A DNA stretch of 64,000 nt from Spirometra erinaceieuropaei (Eukaryota; Platyhelminthes; Cestoda; Diphyllobothriidea; Diphyllobothriidae): positions 2,157,574 to 2,221,573 of the forward strand of contig CACRXP010000021.1 of assembly GCA_902702965.1 (NCBI GenBank), read 5' to 3'. The notes under the pieces were generated by a model. The model was given only the letters and a program-made list of their open reading frames with translations. It searched no databases and was not told where the DNA came from. This document shows positions 44,834 to 55,955 of the stretch, in pieces. Numbering within the stretch: the first letter of the stretch is position 1; every line of letters begins with the position of its first letter. The translations under genes and the position numbers were made by a program.

Positions 44834-45833
44834 CAGTAGATGTGCTTACTCATGAAATGTCAACCAAAATTTAAAAATGCGTTCTCGTTTCGAAAAGATA
44901 AATTTAGTAGCGTTGTAAAACTAATCAGGATGCATCATAAATCTATAATGATCCAGTTACCCAATGGTGTCGGCTTTCGGAAAAAAACTTATTTTTCGCT
45001 GCATGCAAGATCTATACTCTGCAAAAAATGACTACGTAAGTAGCATGCAATTTTCTCATTAATTTTCGATGCCCTTGAAAATTCAATTATATTTCATGGA
45101 AACATAAATTAAAATATTCATTTGTTTACTTATGCGGTAGAAAATTACGTCTTATTCCAATTTCATACTCAAAAGAAGAGTATAATTCGGCTTTAAAAAA
45201 GTTTTTAACTGTAAGATTTGTTAGTACAGTGAAATCGCCCCTCATAAAACGTCATGTATCTGCATTTACGAATTCGGCTTGTAAAGTTAGCAATATTGCT
45301 CAAGTCCACTGCTTACTTTCATGAATCCCATATGGTCTCCTCTTAACACCGTAGACTAATGCATGGTTTCCCGTACATGGAAAATATACAGCTTGTAGTT
45401 TTGAAACCGTGAATGCAAGGGTAACAGCAGGTGGGGTTCAAAATTATCCGGGAACTAGAAAAGTTTTCTAAAACCGAATTATACTCTTCGCTTGAGTAGG
45501 AAGTTGAAATAATACGTGATTTTGTACCGAATAAGTAAAAAAATGAATATTTTTATGCGTGTTCCATAAAATATAATTGAATTTTAAACAGCATCGAAAA
45601 TCAACGAGAAAATTGCATACTACTTAGTAGTCATTTTTCGCAGAGTATAGAGCTTTCATGCATCCGAGAATAGGTTCATTCGAAAGCCGACACCCTGAGG
45701 TAACTGGATCATTTTAGACTCATGCCGCATCATGATTAATCTTACAACACTACTTAATTTATCTTTTCGAAACGAGAACACATTTCGAAATTTTGGTTGA
45801 CATTTCATGAGTTAGCACATCTACTGTATATGG
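44834..45833. mobile_element. Foldback MITE, best-preserved ends
   Basis: The cleanest copy for boundaries. Left TTA/CAGTAGATGTGC and right GCACATCTACTG/TATATGG are perfect inverted ends flanked by TA on both sides. The arms (about 370 bp) match the 40.4 kb copy closely, including the interior CATGTATCTGCATTTACG and the CTAC-TAAGTAG palindrome at 45034 and 45616. The ORF at 44840-45031 is a translation of the arm, as are 40433-40657 and 41205-41390. Confidence 0.75.
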
Positions 45834-46840
45834 CGTACAAATTGAGAGATCCTCCAGTAAGCCTTTCCCCTCCCGAAGGTAGCCAGTCTTCTCAAATACT
45901 TGGGCTCACTTGACAGCAGTGAGAGGTACATTGCAGCCTTTTGTTCTCATAGTACATTGTATTCGATGCCTAGCAGTACTTTTGACAACGCATTAGCAAC
46001 GGGGAGGAAAACTACTTGGGGTCGAATACGTTCCTAGGCTTTGTTCACATCTACGCCTGACCGAAGACTGACGTTGCTCGATCAGTCATCTTGAGGGCGG
46101 TAATTGGAAAGCCTCTAGTACATCATGGCCGAAACATTCTTTTGAACTCTCCAGCTTAGCGTTTACTGAGGTTTGCATGAAACAACTTCCGACAACAGGT
46201 TGCTATCGGGATATTTGCCCTATGGGGCAGACGTAAATAATCGCCATTCGCTTCCATCTCTCTCCGTTTGATTAGAAGGCAAAACTGAGCGTGGATCTCT
46301 CCTGAATTTTGAGCATTAAATAGCCTTAACATACATTTAACACTAACTTCAATCTCATTATGACAAGAAGATGACAATCACTAAAATTGCTCGCGAATCG
46401 TGGATGTCTATCTTGATGTGATATATTCTTCTGTCGCAGCCATGTCCTAAATAAGTAATCGCAGACTGGTATCTGACAGACTACTAAATTTAACAAAAAG
46501 CAATGTTTTTACTTTGCTTTTACGAATTTATCCCTTATAGTACTCTGACTGCGAAGAGTCGGTTAATAAATTAGCTTCCTCCATTTCACTTCAAAGTCAC
46601 TTGTTTAGTCTGGCTAGCGTTCAAAGGGCGTGTAACGGATACGAGAATACACGCCTTTAATCTCACAAATTAAGAACGAAGAACACTATTAGCCTGATTA
46701 TTTTTAACATACTTGATTGGGCGAGTATAGGAACCTCAGAAGGCAAAATAAATCTTCTGCACATAGTCATGTTCGGATTAATACCGAGTCTACTGCCGAT
46801 GCAAGCGAAGATGCGAGTTCCAAGGACAAGTTGATCAGAA
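45834..46840. other. Intronic spacer without recognised features
   Basis: No repeat, exon or RNA signal supported on either strand. Confidence 0.4.
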
Positions 46841-46867
46841 AAAGAAGAAGCAATCGCTGGAACAAGG

Positions 46868-46924
46868 GCTTTATTCACCTGACGTTTCGGATTCTCACTT
46901 GAATCCATCATCAGAGACAGTGGC
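46868..46924 (-). ncRNA. Hammerhead ribozyme (PLE), intact core
   Basis: Minus strand: GTCT, CTGATGA, U, stem II GGATTC-AAGTGA-GAATCC (6 perfect pairs), GAAACGTC, AGGT..AATAAAGC. The core is complete. The stem II sequence differs from the other copies by changes that keep pairing. The outer stem I arm is lost (GCCAC in place of GCTTT). It is the 3' terminal ribozyme of the PLE at 46.85-47.65 kb. Confidence 0.8.
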
Positions 46925-47039
46925 AGAAAAGGGTGACTCGTGCACAGGAAGTTGCAGTATTTATAGGATGCAGTCGCTATGCTACCGCATACCTATAGCA
47001 ATTAACCGCGCTCCCCTTTATCAAGGATTGTTGCCCGCT

Positions 47040-47565
47040 GGTGCGCTAATTGCTTGATGGCCGGCATGCAAGTTGTTAATTGCTGACATCTCATCACCCG
47101 TGTTGGATGCTGGCGTGATGATTGCTCAGCCATCTGGCTCACGTGCTTGCGCGCTCCTCGAGTGGTCAATTGCTTTGGCCAGTCTATGCCTCATCGCAGA
47201 ATATGGAGTGGGAATGTCGTTGAACTTTTTGATAGACTGAGGTCCCGTGAACCATGACTCAAGCAACTCGCGGCTCACGCGATTATCCTCTCTCGCGAGA
47301 ATTTCGGCCTCATCGAACTTGAATGTGTGGTCGGGTTTTTGATGTACGAGAACGCTCGCCAGAATTTGGGGTCGGTACGGTTTTGTCGCTCGTCTCGTTT
47401 GCGCATGCACCGGTTGACGAAGTTGTGCGGGTAACCATTTTCTCTAAAAACCCGTCGATGTTATTGGGATTCGGCAACCTTCTCTTCCGGTTCACTGCAG
47501 TGCGTCTCAACACGCCTATATCGCGTTCTTGCGCAACTGCCTTTGTGACTGATTGGGTGGTTACT
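47040..47565 (-). pseudogene. PLE lineage 1 RT C-terminus joined to C-terminal extension
   Basis: Minus frames read RRVETHCSEP-like sequence near 47505-47520, then GYPHNFVNRCMRKRDE and KFWRAFSYIKN in shifting frames, and then abruptly FKFDEAEILAREDNRVSREL, WFTGPQSIKKFNDIP. Comparison with 32.9-33.17 and 29.8-30.0 kb shows that the VVYRI...YVG...EH endonuclease core, about 90 codons, has been deleted. Confidence 0.7.
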
Positions 47566-47645
47566 GTTGGAGTTTACTATTTGCGTCGCTTTTCTGGACA
47601 GAAAAGCCCTTGTTCAGGCGATCGCGTCTTCGTCTGATCGCCGAC

Positions 47646-48370
47646 TCTACTGTATGCGATAATTATTAAGGGAGAATGAATTGATGTTAAATTGTTGTGT
47701 GCGCCCTTGCGGTAAAAACTCTGCGTGCGGCTTCCGTGTGATGAAAGCTCATGCAACCGACTGATATTCACTGCTGTCCAAGTCTCTACCTTTCAGGTGA
47801 ATTTCTGATGACATTATCAAACGGCTAATAACAATATATAACCCCAGCTGCAGATGCCAATTTCTAAACCCCGGAGCGTGGGCAGACCGTGTGCATAACA
47901 CATATATACATTTTCAGTGAAGCATCACGTTTTACAACGATATAGACGGGGAAACATTTTTCAAATAAGTTAATATTACCATGCTCACAAGTGAGTACGT
48001 TGTTTTAAGAAAGTCGACCAACTTTTCACATTCCCCCTGGAATTGATGCTAAATGCGAGAATAAAGCACACTTGTGATGAAAACAGTGGAAAATGCAGCT
48101 AATTAAGCTTCCTTCTGATCTTAAATCTTCAGTTTCTTTGTCATGCTAACAATGAAATGCATCACTTTAAGAATTTTAATTAGCTTTTTTACATTCCTTC
48201 AGAATAAATTTGACTGATTAATCTGACATCTTAGTTTGCAAATCCAGTAAATTTCGCTAATAAAAGAACTTTTTCTGCATGATTGTGAATACGAATGAAG
48301 GCGAAACTTTGAGTTGTAGGTGTATGCATAAGTGAAGAAGAGGTGTCGAGCACCGGAACACTGTGTTTAT
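47646..48370. other. Intronic spacer without recognised features
   Basis: AT-rich, only very short ORFs, no repeat matched elsewhere in the window. Confidence 0.4.
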
Positions 48371-48374
48371 TGAA

Positions 48375-48500
48375 GAAGGAGACACGATCGCCGGGACAAG
48401 AGCTTTATTAGCCTGTGTTTACTGTCCTGAGCTTTCAGACTCGTACAGGAGTCCATCGTCAGAGATAGCAGCAGCAGCAGCAGAACAAGCGACAGTTATA
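48375..48500 (-). ncRNA. Variant hammerhead ribozyme with AGCU stem III
   Basis: The minus-strand core at 48462-48429 reads CTGACGA (fits CUGANGA), U, stem II GGACTC-CTGTAC-GAGTCT, GAAA, GCTC, followed by AGGACAG. Stem III is the self-complementary AGCU instead of ACGU, and the cleavage triplet becomes CUC, which still fits NUH. Stem I can pair CUG..UCU with AGGA-CAG. The 3' flank keeps the family's GGCTAATAAAGCTCTTG and CGATCGTGTC (minus-strand sense, 48418-48380). The 5' side runs into an AGC microsatellite. Stem I and II bases differ widely from the other copies while pairing is kept. Confidence 0.6.
48467..48486 (+). repeat. AGC microsatellite
   Basis: Six CAG/AGC-type units abutting the 5' side of the variant hammerhead. 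Confidence 0.8.
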
Positions 48501-48649
48501 AGGCATGTAGACGAATCATCGACCGGCGGCGCAAGACTGGAGGTGACTACGCAGGGCTCTGTACGCCGGCGCCAGATCGATAAATCGAATGACCGAGTTC
48601 TCATCCGAGGCCCAGACCTAAACTGATTGAAGCTTGGGCCCCAGATTCT

Positions 48650-49325
48650 TAATAGTTATAGGACAGGATTCAATCAAGTAAATAACAAGTGCAAGGAATG
48701 ACTAATATTCATACATTAATTCTTAATTCACTGTTATGTCCGAGCCACGTAAGGGTACGGGTTGGTTTCTTTCTCTAGATAACTGTCTGTGTATGCTTCC
48801 TTATTGGTTCTTCTGGTTGGATGCCTCCTTTATCAGAATTCGAAAAAACTTATATGAAGTGATCTCACTATTTTCAAAGTGTAAGTACATGAAAAGTAGG
48901 ATAGATTGGTGGTAAGAACGTTTATTGGAAATATAACAACACGCAGTAATTGCTTCTGCTCCAGCTTCTTTCCGGCGTTCTCTTGACTAGCCCTCTTCGC
49001 ATCCTTCCAACGCGGTAGCTAAAACTCAAGGTCGAAAAACATGCGAGTCAAAAAAGAACAAGACTGACAAGGTTACATTTAAACAAGGTCGGGTTGCCCT
49101 TCTACATTACAGCAGAGAAAGACATGACGGTATATCACGTCAGATCGCGTGTAATGGAGAAGGCATAAGTAAACAAAAAAGATACTCTGGACGGTGTACC
49201 GGATGTTTGCGTAAGTCACGAAGGAACTGTTTACTACCCTTAAACATATTGAACAGATTTTAATTTTGCTTTGCTAGTCGGAAATAAGCAACAGATTAGG
49301 TAGATAGCTGACATCACTCTTCTGG
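48650..49325. other. Intronic spacer without recognised features
   Basis: No supported feature on either strand. Confidence 0.4.
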
Positions 49326-49329
49326 GACT

Positions 49330-49740
49330 GAAGGTCTGCAAGCGTCTGCAATGTCGGGGTCAGCAAACCGTGGGACTCACAGCCTAGCATGCGTTGCTAG
49401 TTCTCTGACACCTGGTTCTCTACCGGTAGATGCGCGTACGCTCCCTCTGTCCAATCATCTTTTGGACCCGTTGTGGTGCTGTTGTTGGTTAAAATCCTGG
49501 TCAAGCGTTTGTTGTGTACCAGGGGGTGTGGTGGTACGTCTTGGTCTGGGTCCGGCTGTGCCAGCCACCTGTGCATTCCTCCGCCCCGTTTGTTTTAACA
49601 ATGTCTTGACGCCGGACCCAGGTGGGGGGAGGGGAGCGTGCGATTGATGCTGTGCAAGTCTAAATCCCCCATAAACTAATCCACCTTGCTGTGGAGCATA
49701 CGATGGACATAGTCGGATGCGACAGTCAAAGTGAAGTGTC
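49330..49740 (+). repeat. RTE-type retrotransposon leader fragment
   Basis: Homologous to 16211-16740 and 61860-62250. Shared blocks include CTACCGGTAGATGCG, CCGTTGTGGTGCTGTTG, TGTCTTGACGCCGGACCC and GCTGTGCAAGTCTA. It has no coding part. ORFs over it (49351-49647) are leader translations. Confidence 0.6.
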
Positions 49741-50297
49741 GCATAGCTGACAGTTGTGTCATTTGGAGGCCGCCTAGCATTCGCCTGACGCTAATTTGGG
49801 GTTTCAGCAGCGCGTCTGAAATATTTGTTTCTATGCGCTCACAGAAGCCATGTTTGCTGACGCAGCTACTGGCTATCCATTGGTCGAAGAAAGTTATCAC
49901 ACCGGCTGTGCTATAGAACATTCTGAAAATAACCCCTACGCAGATGCTACGCATCGGTTAATTGCGCAATATACACAAACGGAGGACTCCTCCTTGCCGG
50001 GGTAAATATGTAGCGGAAAAGAAAGGTCGTGCAAAGTGCCACAGAGATGATGCCGAGATATAATGTTCACCCCCATCATTCTCGTCGGCACGCCTTGCGT
50101 GGTACTTGTACTAGCAATCGCTTTTCATCCACTTAATATCCCCTACCGTTTCAGTCGCCTTATCCATGGGTCGCCGCTGAATGGGGATAATTTATTGTCC
50201 TTTTTTATGGCGGAACACGATGTTGCTGTAGTCGCCTGACGATTTTATGAGTACGACACACAGAGGCCGGCGTCCGAATGCATCTTAATTTAAGGGC

Positions 50298-51098
50298 CGA
50301 CGAAATGGCTACTGTTAAAAAGAGACTTAACAATCTGACATCTCCCAAACACTTCTACATTAGTAGTTTCTTTTTGCCTAAGAGAGAAGGGGAACCTTAT
50401 ACAGTTGAAGAAGATATATAAACGCCTGTCAGAATTCCCCCCGATTTTCTTCCGAATTTGCTTATCCCCTATTAAACCCAAGCCTTTCTCTCAGGGCCTG
50501 TGGACAGGCTTGAAGCTGACCACGCTTGTTGTCAGTATTTATCATCGGGTGATTTCAAGGCAAAATAAGAGGTCCCCAAGTGCGACCTAACGACTGGCTG
50601 CCTGTATAGGCCAGGTTAGAAAGCGTGCGATAAATCAGGTTCCTCGATCCGTTTGGCGAGGAAGAGAATGGGCAGTTGTCAACAGGACACGACAAAATGG
50701 CTACTGGTAAAAAGAGACTTAACAGTTAGACTACATCCAACCACTTCTACATTAGTAGTTTCATTAGCCTAAGAGTAAAAGGGAGCCTTACGCAGTGCGG
50801 GAAGATGGATAAACGCCTGTCAAAATTCCCCTCGAAGTTCCGCCGAATTTGCTTATCCCCTATTAAATCCAAACCTCTCTCAGAGCCTGTGGACAGGCTC
50901 GAAGCTGACCACGCGTGTCCTCATTATTTACCATCGGGTGAATTCAAGGCAGAATAAGAAGTCTCCCAAGTGCTACCTAACGGCTGGCTGTTCACAGACG
51001 ATGCCGCCTATAAAGGCCAGGATAGAAGGCGTGCGATAAATCAGTTTTATCGATCCGCTTGGCGAGGGAGAGAATGAGCAGTTGTCAACAGGACACGA
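50298..51098 (+). repeat. Tandem direct repeat, two units of about 392 bp
   Basis: Unit 1 is 50298-50690 and unit 2 is 50691-51098. Corresponding positions (AAATGGCTACTG at 50303 and 50695) are 392 bp apart. Long blocks match, for example GCCGAATTTGCTTATCCCCT-like sequence, ACATTAGTAGTTTC and GGGCAGTTGTCAACAGGACAC, with scattered substitutions and small indels. Each unit contains an inverted repeat (AGCCTGT-GG-ACAGGCT in unit 2). There is no shared long ORF and no match elsewhere in the window. Nature unknown: satellite-like or a dimeric non-coding element. Confidence 0.85.
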
Positions 51099-51399
51099 GT
51101 TCGCAGGCGATTGATCTCACCAAAACGAAATGCGAGTTCCAGGCGTTAATTATGAAATAAAGTGCAGCAAAGTAACTTTCAATGCAGCACAGACAACGCA
51201 AGCGAATGATAAACAAACGACAAATTATCAGGGACGGGTAAGTTTCGTAAAATTGATCGTAAACACCCCAAAACAAAAGAAAAAGCTGCTTGCAGACTGG
51301 AAAATGGCTGTGTGCATCATTATCATCATCATTAGCAGTTCAACCGTCGTTGCCGATGATGTCCGCTGCAAGGTGAAGTAGACACGGTGACTTGCGCAG

Positions 51400-51700
51400 G
51401 ATTTTTATTTATAATGAATGCAGATTGGCGCAGCATCTATCGCACTCAATCCTCCTTCCCCCGCCTAGACTCAATGTCAAAACAAAGTCAAGAAAACCGG
51501 AGGCAGGGAGGACGCAGGTGGATGGCACGGTCGAGCCCTCACCTTGGTGTCCCACTTCACACCCCTTGGTCCACACAACGAATGACCAGGTTTTTAACCA
51601 ACAACAAAAAGGGGCTGGCGCGGCTGGAACCGCGCCTAGGCGTTCTATCACATCTGCCCATATCCCACAGAGTAGGAGTGACATAATGACCCTATTACAA
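51400..51700 (-). repeat. RTE-type retrotransposon leader fragment (minus)
   Basis: Reverse-strand copy of the leader: GACATTGAGTCTAGGCGGGG and CAGGTGGATGGCACGG-type blocks complement the 61.9-62.2 kb sequence. The three overlapping ORFs (51387, 51392 plus; 51409 minus) arise from it and are not genes. Confidence 0.6.
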
Positions 51701-53650
51701 AAAAGTCATTGCAGCCTGATTCTTAGAGAACCAGCCGGCCATTCCGCACAAGTGCACAAAACTGGACCTACTGCGAAACCCAAGTTATCCCGTCAGTCGG
51801 TAATCTTTCAGGCCACGGCTTTTAGCATACCATGATAGTTTTAAGCGCGTCGAATTATTTATAGTGAGGAAAACGCGCTGAGACGTCGATCTCACTGTCG
51901 CTTTCCATTTCCAGGCCCTAGTCACTGTCCGAGCCGGTCAGTTGATAGGTGCGGCGAATGGGCGCGGTGGAGGCCATATCTAATGATCTTGTCTGCGCGC
52001 TCCACATGAACGACCTGGTTCCTCAAACACAAACACCAGGATTTCACGCAACAGGGTTGCACGGCGTATATTTCACATGTGTGAGAATGCCGCTGGTCAC
52101 GTTAAGAATGAGACACCTTAGCCCACCAGTCCACCATCCCCACCGCCACCACCACCACCACAAGCATCATCGTCGCCATCGTCATCATCACCCCAGATAT
52201 GTAGTGAAATCCAAATACTAGGTTGCCGGTGGAGACGAATGAGCCCAAAATTTGCCACTTCTGACTTGTTAGTGGTCATCAGGTAGACGTATGCAACTCC
52301 GGATTTGGATCCTTAGTCATTGAGCGTAACGTTTTGCCACTAAAGCCACGGACACTTTTACTGTCGGTTGCCGTCGATAATATCGATCATTTAATGAGTA
52401 ATCCGAATGTTTCTTTTCCCTTTCCGACCGCAGCGAAAGTAAATTTAAACAGACTCTACTTGGTAGGAACATGATAAACGCATTTGCACTTATAATGACG
52501 TTTCACGATTTTCTTAACAAAGTAAGCTCGCATGAATGCGAGGAAACTCGAGTTTTCACAAGCCGGTAAAACTACTACGAAATATGTTATGTCTTGTGCA
52601 CAAAGATCGGTTATTAAAACGCAAAACAAACAACTTAATACGTTTTGTTATGCCCCGAGCTTTTGGTAATTGCCCGTGTAGCAATCATAGTGAATTCCCT
52701 CAGCTGGTATTGAGAACGTCTTTGATAAATCTAAAAGCGATCTTTTTGAACGACTGACACTGATTTATCTTTTGCTGCAAAAGACTGCTCCTCTTGTATT
52801 CTCTTCGAGCACAGCAACAAATTATTTCACCATGTTTGTCAGTATGTTTAACAGTTCTAATCATACGTACGTGTCTTACAGCGAATACTAGCTTTTTAAG
52901 ACGATTCAGCCTGCGCTTAACTACCGAACCTGCGCATAGTAGTTAACAGAAATACATGAATTACTCCGATTTAGCTTTGTTCTTCAGCAATCACTTTTAA
53001 GCTCGTGTGAGTAAAAGTCGAAACACAGCATAATTTATTTGGATTACTTAATTTGGTTCTTTTATTAGCTCCGGCGATTCTTCCAGAAAAAAATCGAGCC
53101 ACTGCATAAATGACACTGCTTTTCCGTAGAACTAATCGCCCTACACAGCCTTACAGATTTTACAACTTATAAAAAGCGGTTGTATGCGATAAATCAAGGA
53201 AGAGAATTGTTACACAATAAGTTGGTTATAGCAACCGTTTTGCTCTTATATCAGATTTTAAATTTTTACTCAAACCACTCTTTGGAACCACTGCCATATG
53301 AAAGCACTAAAAGGTGCAAGGATTGCATACTTTACCCAATGTGGTTTCAAAGTGGATAGATACCTATTAGAATGAACGGCCCCTGAATGCACCGCGGATT
53401 TATGCTCTTGACGCCATGATTCCCCGACCGTGCAGGTCAATCGTTGTTTTTTGTTTTATCGACAAGAGTTAATTTGTATCTCAATGGTTGCCCGCTAATA
53501 TGGTCCGCCGTTGCAGTAGCTGTAGAGGGAGTACGCTCACATCCGACAGGATATCCTCATCAACTCGCGGTATGCTTACAGCCATGTATTTGTCTGTCGA
53601 TTGCAGCCTGTGTACAGTCAGTGACAGATTTCAAAAACAGTTGACTGCAA
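51701..53650. other. Intronic spacer with a CAC/CAT-rich tract
   Basis: No supported gene. A CCA/CAC/CAT-rich low-complexity stretch at about 52130-52195 would encode His-rich peptide in the plus ORF 51949-52221, but there is no other support for that ORF. Confidence 0.4.
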
Positions 53651-53689
53651 TAGTGAAATACGTTCCGCACTAAGCAAGAGTGTCTAGGC

Positions 53690-54135
53690 AGAGTTTTAAT
53701 ATTGATTATCTTGCGGCATTATACCGTAATATTTCAGGCACGCCAAAAGTGCACCTTTTTCGGCTGCATGCAATCAGAGCAAACGCTACAAAACTACTGT
53801 GTAAATAGCGGACATTTTTATATTAATGTTCGATATCCACATATAATGAAATATTTTCTTCAAAACGTGCACAAAAATTTTCTTTCTCGCAATCAGTTTG
53901 CGGAGGACAACGAAAATCAGTAGAAAAAATCCCCGCCATTTACGTGGCCATTTTTAAACGAGCACTCTTATTTCGGGCGGGCATTTAAAAGCGGATATTT
54001 TGGCGTTTTTATAATATTCCGGCATTCTGCCACATGATTATCAGTATTAAAACTTTCATTAATAAGCCTCCCTGAAGATAAACGTATTTTAGAATTTCAT
54101 TAACCATTCATGAGGCCGATCAATGACTGTACGTT
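53690..54135. mobile_element. Foldback MITE, diverged right half
   Basis: Family blocks in order: TTTTTCGGCTGCATGCAATC, GAAATATTTTC, CCATTTACGTGG (palindrome decayed), and AGAATTTCATTAACCATTCATGAG at about 54090-54115. The left arm is not recognised. Confidence 0.35.
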
Positions 54136-55149
54136 ACATCACCTGTTCGTCCACAAACCTTACCTAGTGATGTATTTGATGATGGTTTCGATTATTTATC
54201 CGTAACGTTGCGTTAATGGGCATTCTTCCTGAGCATTCGTCAAAATATGTTTTCTTTTGCCCATTTGGTAAGAAATCACATTGTCTTCTTATTTTGGCAG
54301 AGGAAAATATAACAAGACAAATTGAGATGCCCGGTTGAGAAAAGTATTAGGGTTTCGAACCGATTGGGAGACTCGTTAATAAAGTAGCATTAGTTTGCGG
54401 TTTTTTACGCGTATCAGTGCGATGTCTAAGCTTTGCGTCTAATGAGTAAATGGCTAAGCTACATAGATAACTGTCCAGGTAAACTGGATTACACTACTTA
54501 TGAGGGATAGAATGGCTCTTATAAACGCGAACATCTGATGGAAAGATAGGTGGCAACGGTATTGTAAGGGACACCACTTAACTACCGGCAGACTATGGGT
54601 TATATACGGGAATGACGGTAATGAGGGTCAGCGGAACAGATAGAAGACTATCGAAATGCAAGAAAACGCAGAATCTGAATTTCTGCCGAAAATCATCTCG
54701 TACGCTTTCTTATGGCAACGAATATGACTGCGTCAGTTAAAATACAAACAAAAGAGCAAATTCTCCAAAAAACGGAGTTTGAGTAATGCTTTGATGTCAA
54801 GGGAAGTTATTGTTGTTTGCAGTATAGTGTCTGCAACGGCCTGCAAACGAATGCCAAGATAAAGCCTAATATGGAATTATCTACATTCTGTGGAAGTTTA
54901 AGTGGGTCCTATACCGTGCCGTTGATTTGAGATATATGGTAGGTGTGCTTACTTAAGAAATGTCGTGAGTTTGCACAAAAAACGCCGACTCCTTCTAAGT
55001 TTGCCTTCCCCAAGTTTTACAGCCGTGAAAAACGACTGTTTTTGGGAAGAGGGCTGGGTTTGCAACTTAATATTTACTGACGTACAGATAGTCAGCTTTC
55101 ACTAGGCTATAATTTTAGCAAGTGGCTGGTACATTTTGCTTAATTAGGG
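54136..55149. other. Intronic spacer without recognised features
   Basis: No supported feature on either strand. Confidence 0.4.
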
Positions 55150-55169
55150 CTAACTATGAGGATGTATAA

Positions 55170-55858
55170 GGGGAAGAGGCGCATGAAGTGGGAAAATAAT
55201 GAAAAATAATAGCAAATACAAAAGATCTATGACGAATACCTTGATGTTGATGGTCCCCGTAATCAACTTCCAGAGTGGTCTTCCAGGACTTACTGGCCAT
55301 CCAAACCGTCGGCATTTCTTGAAGGTTGCGCCCAATGCAATATGCACTTTTGGGAGGCTATTTCAACATATGACCATCTGGGTCGACTTCATAGGCATGT
55401 CAAAAATACGATTTAATCGCAGAAGAAGCCGCTCCTCCGGCATGAAGGCCGGTAATCGATATATTTCTGAGCACATCAAAAGGTTTTGCAGTGGGTTTCC
55501 TACTTATAAACGCCTTGATCATGGTCCGTTGTTGATGCAGTTTAAATTCTTGAATCCTTTTCCGGATTATGGTCATAGAGAATATCGACAGATGTTCCCT
55601 ATGAATGGCCTTCAAGGGCATATATTGATGACGAATAAGATCGTCGTCTGTCATACTTGCTGACCGTTTTAATCCACAGTGCTTGTTTCTGGCTACGGTT
55701 CTATCATCAACTCTTCGCCAGAGAGCAACCTTACTAATATTCAAAAGACCTGCCAACGACTCACGTGAGAACCCTTCCGCTCTAAAATTGCATCCTATGG
55801 CGTACATATGTTTTGCTATAAAATACACATTTTTCGTAAAAATGTGTCGTTTCACCTG
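55170..55858 (-). pseudogene. Tc1/mariner-type transposase remnant
   Basis: The minus frame 55855-55400 carries the N-terminal DNA-binding part of a Tc1/mariner transposase: a helix-turn-helix-like GFSRESLAGLLNISKVALWR, then GLKRSASMTDDDLIRHQ and SIFSMTIIRKRIQEFKLHQQ (the second HTH, which normally reads like VSxxTIRRRLxExGL). Downstream, after frame changes, NADGLDGQ near 55310-55330 resembles the FNLDGPDG block of mariner catalytic cores. No intact DDE frame and no terminal repeats were identified. It lies just upstream of the membrane-spanning exon at 55956. The plus ORF 55199-55663 is its shadow. Confidence 0.55.
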
Positions 55859-55955
55859 TACTACATAACATTTGTCAATTCAATTTCTCGTTCATTAATT
55901 AATTATTGAGATTAGACATGGCGTATGATCTGCTTATTCATTTAATACCTTTTAG

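Larger units (their letters stand above)
46845..47645 (-). mobile_element. PLE lineage 1 insertion, minus, internally deleted
   Basis: An approximately 0.8-kb minus-strand PLE. From its 5' side it holds: an inverted (plus-strand) fragment of the terminal repeat at 47590-47640 (AAAGCCCTTGTTCAGG and CGATCGCGTCTTC, the hammerhead 3' flank); an RT C-terminal stretch at 47565-47325; a C-terminal extension at 47323-47040; a leader; and a hammerhead at 46868-46924. The whole GIY-YIG core is missing at a clean junction near 47325. The inverted repeat at the 5' end and direct repeat at the 3' end reproduce the layout of the 29.5 kb copy. Confidence 0.75.

Noticed and set aside
40433..45031. Recurring small proteins starting MKCQPKF... 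at 40433-40657, 41205-41390 (minus) and 44840-45031
   Set aside because: They are translations of the inverted arms of the foldback MITE; the frame breaks between copies and appears on both strands.
55199..55663. 154-codon plus ORF
   Set aside because: Shadow of the Tc1/mariner transposase remnant on the minus strand, which shows helix-turn-helix and DGLDG motifs.
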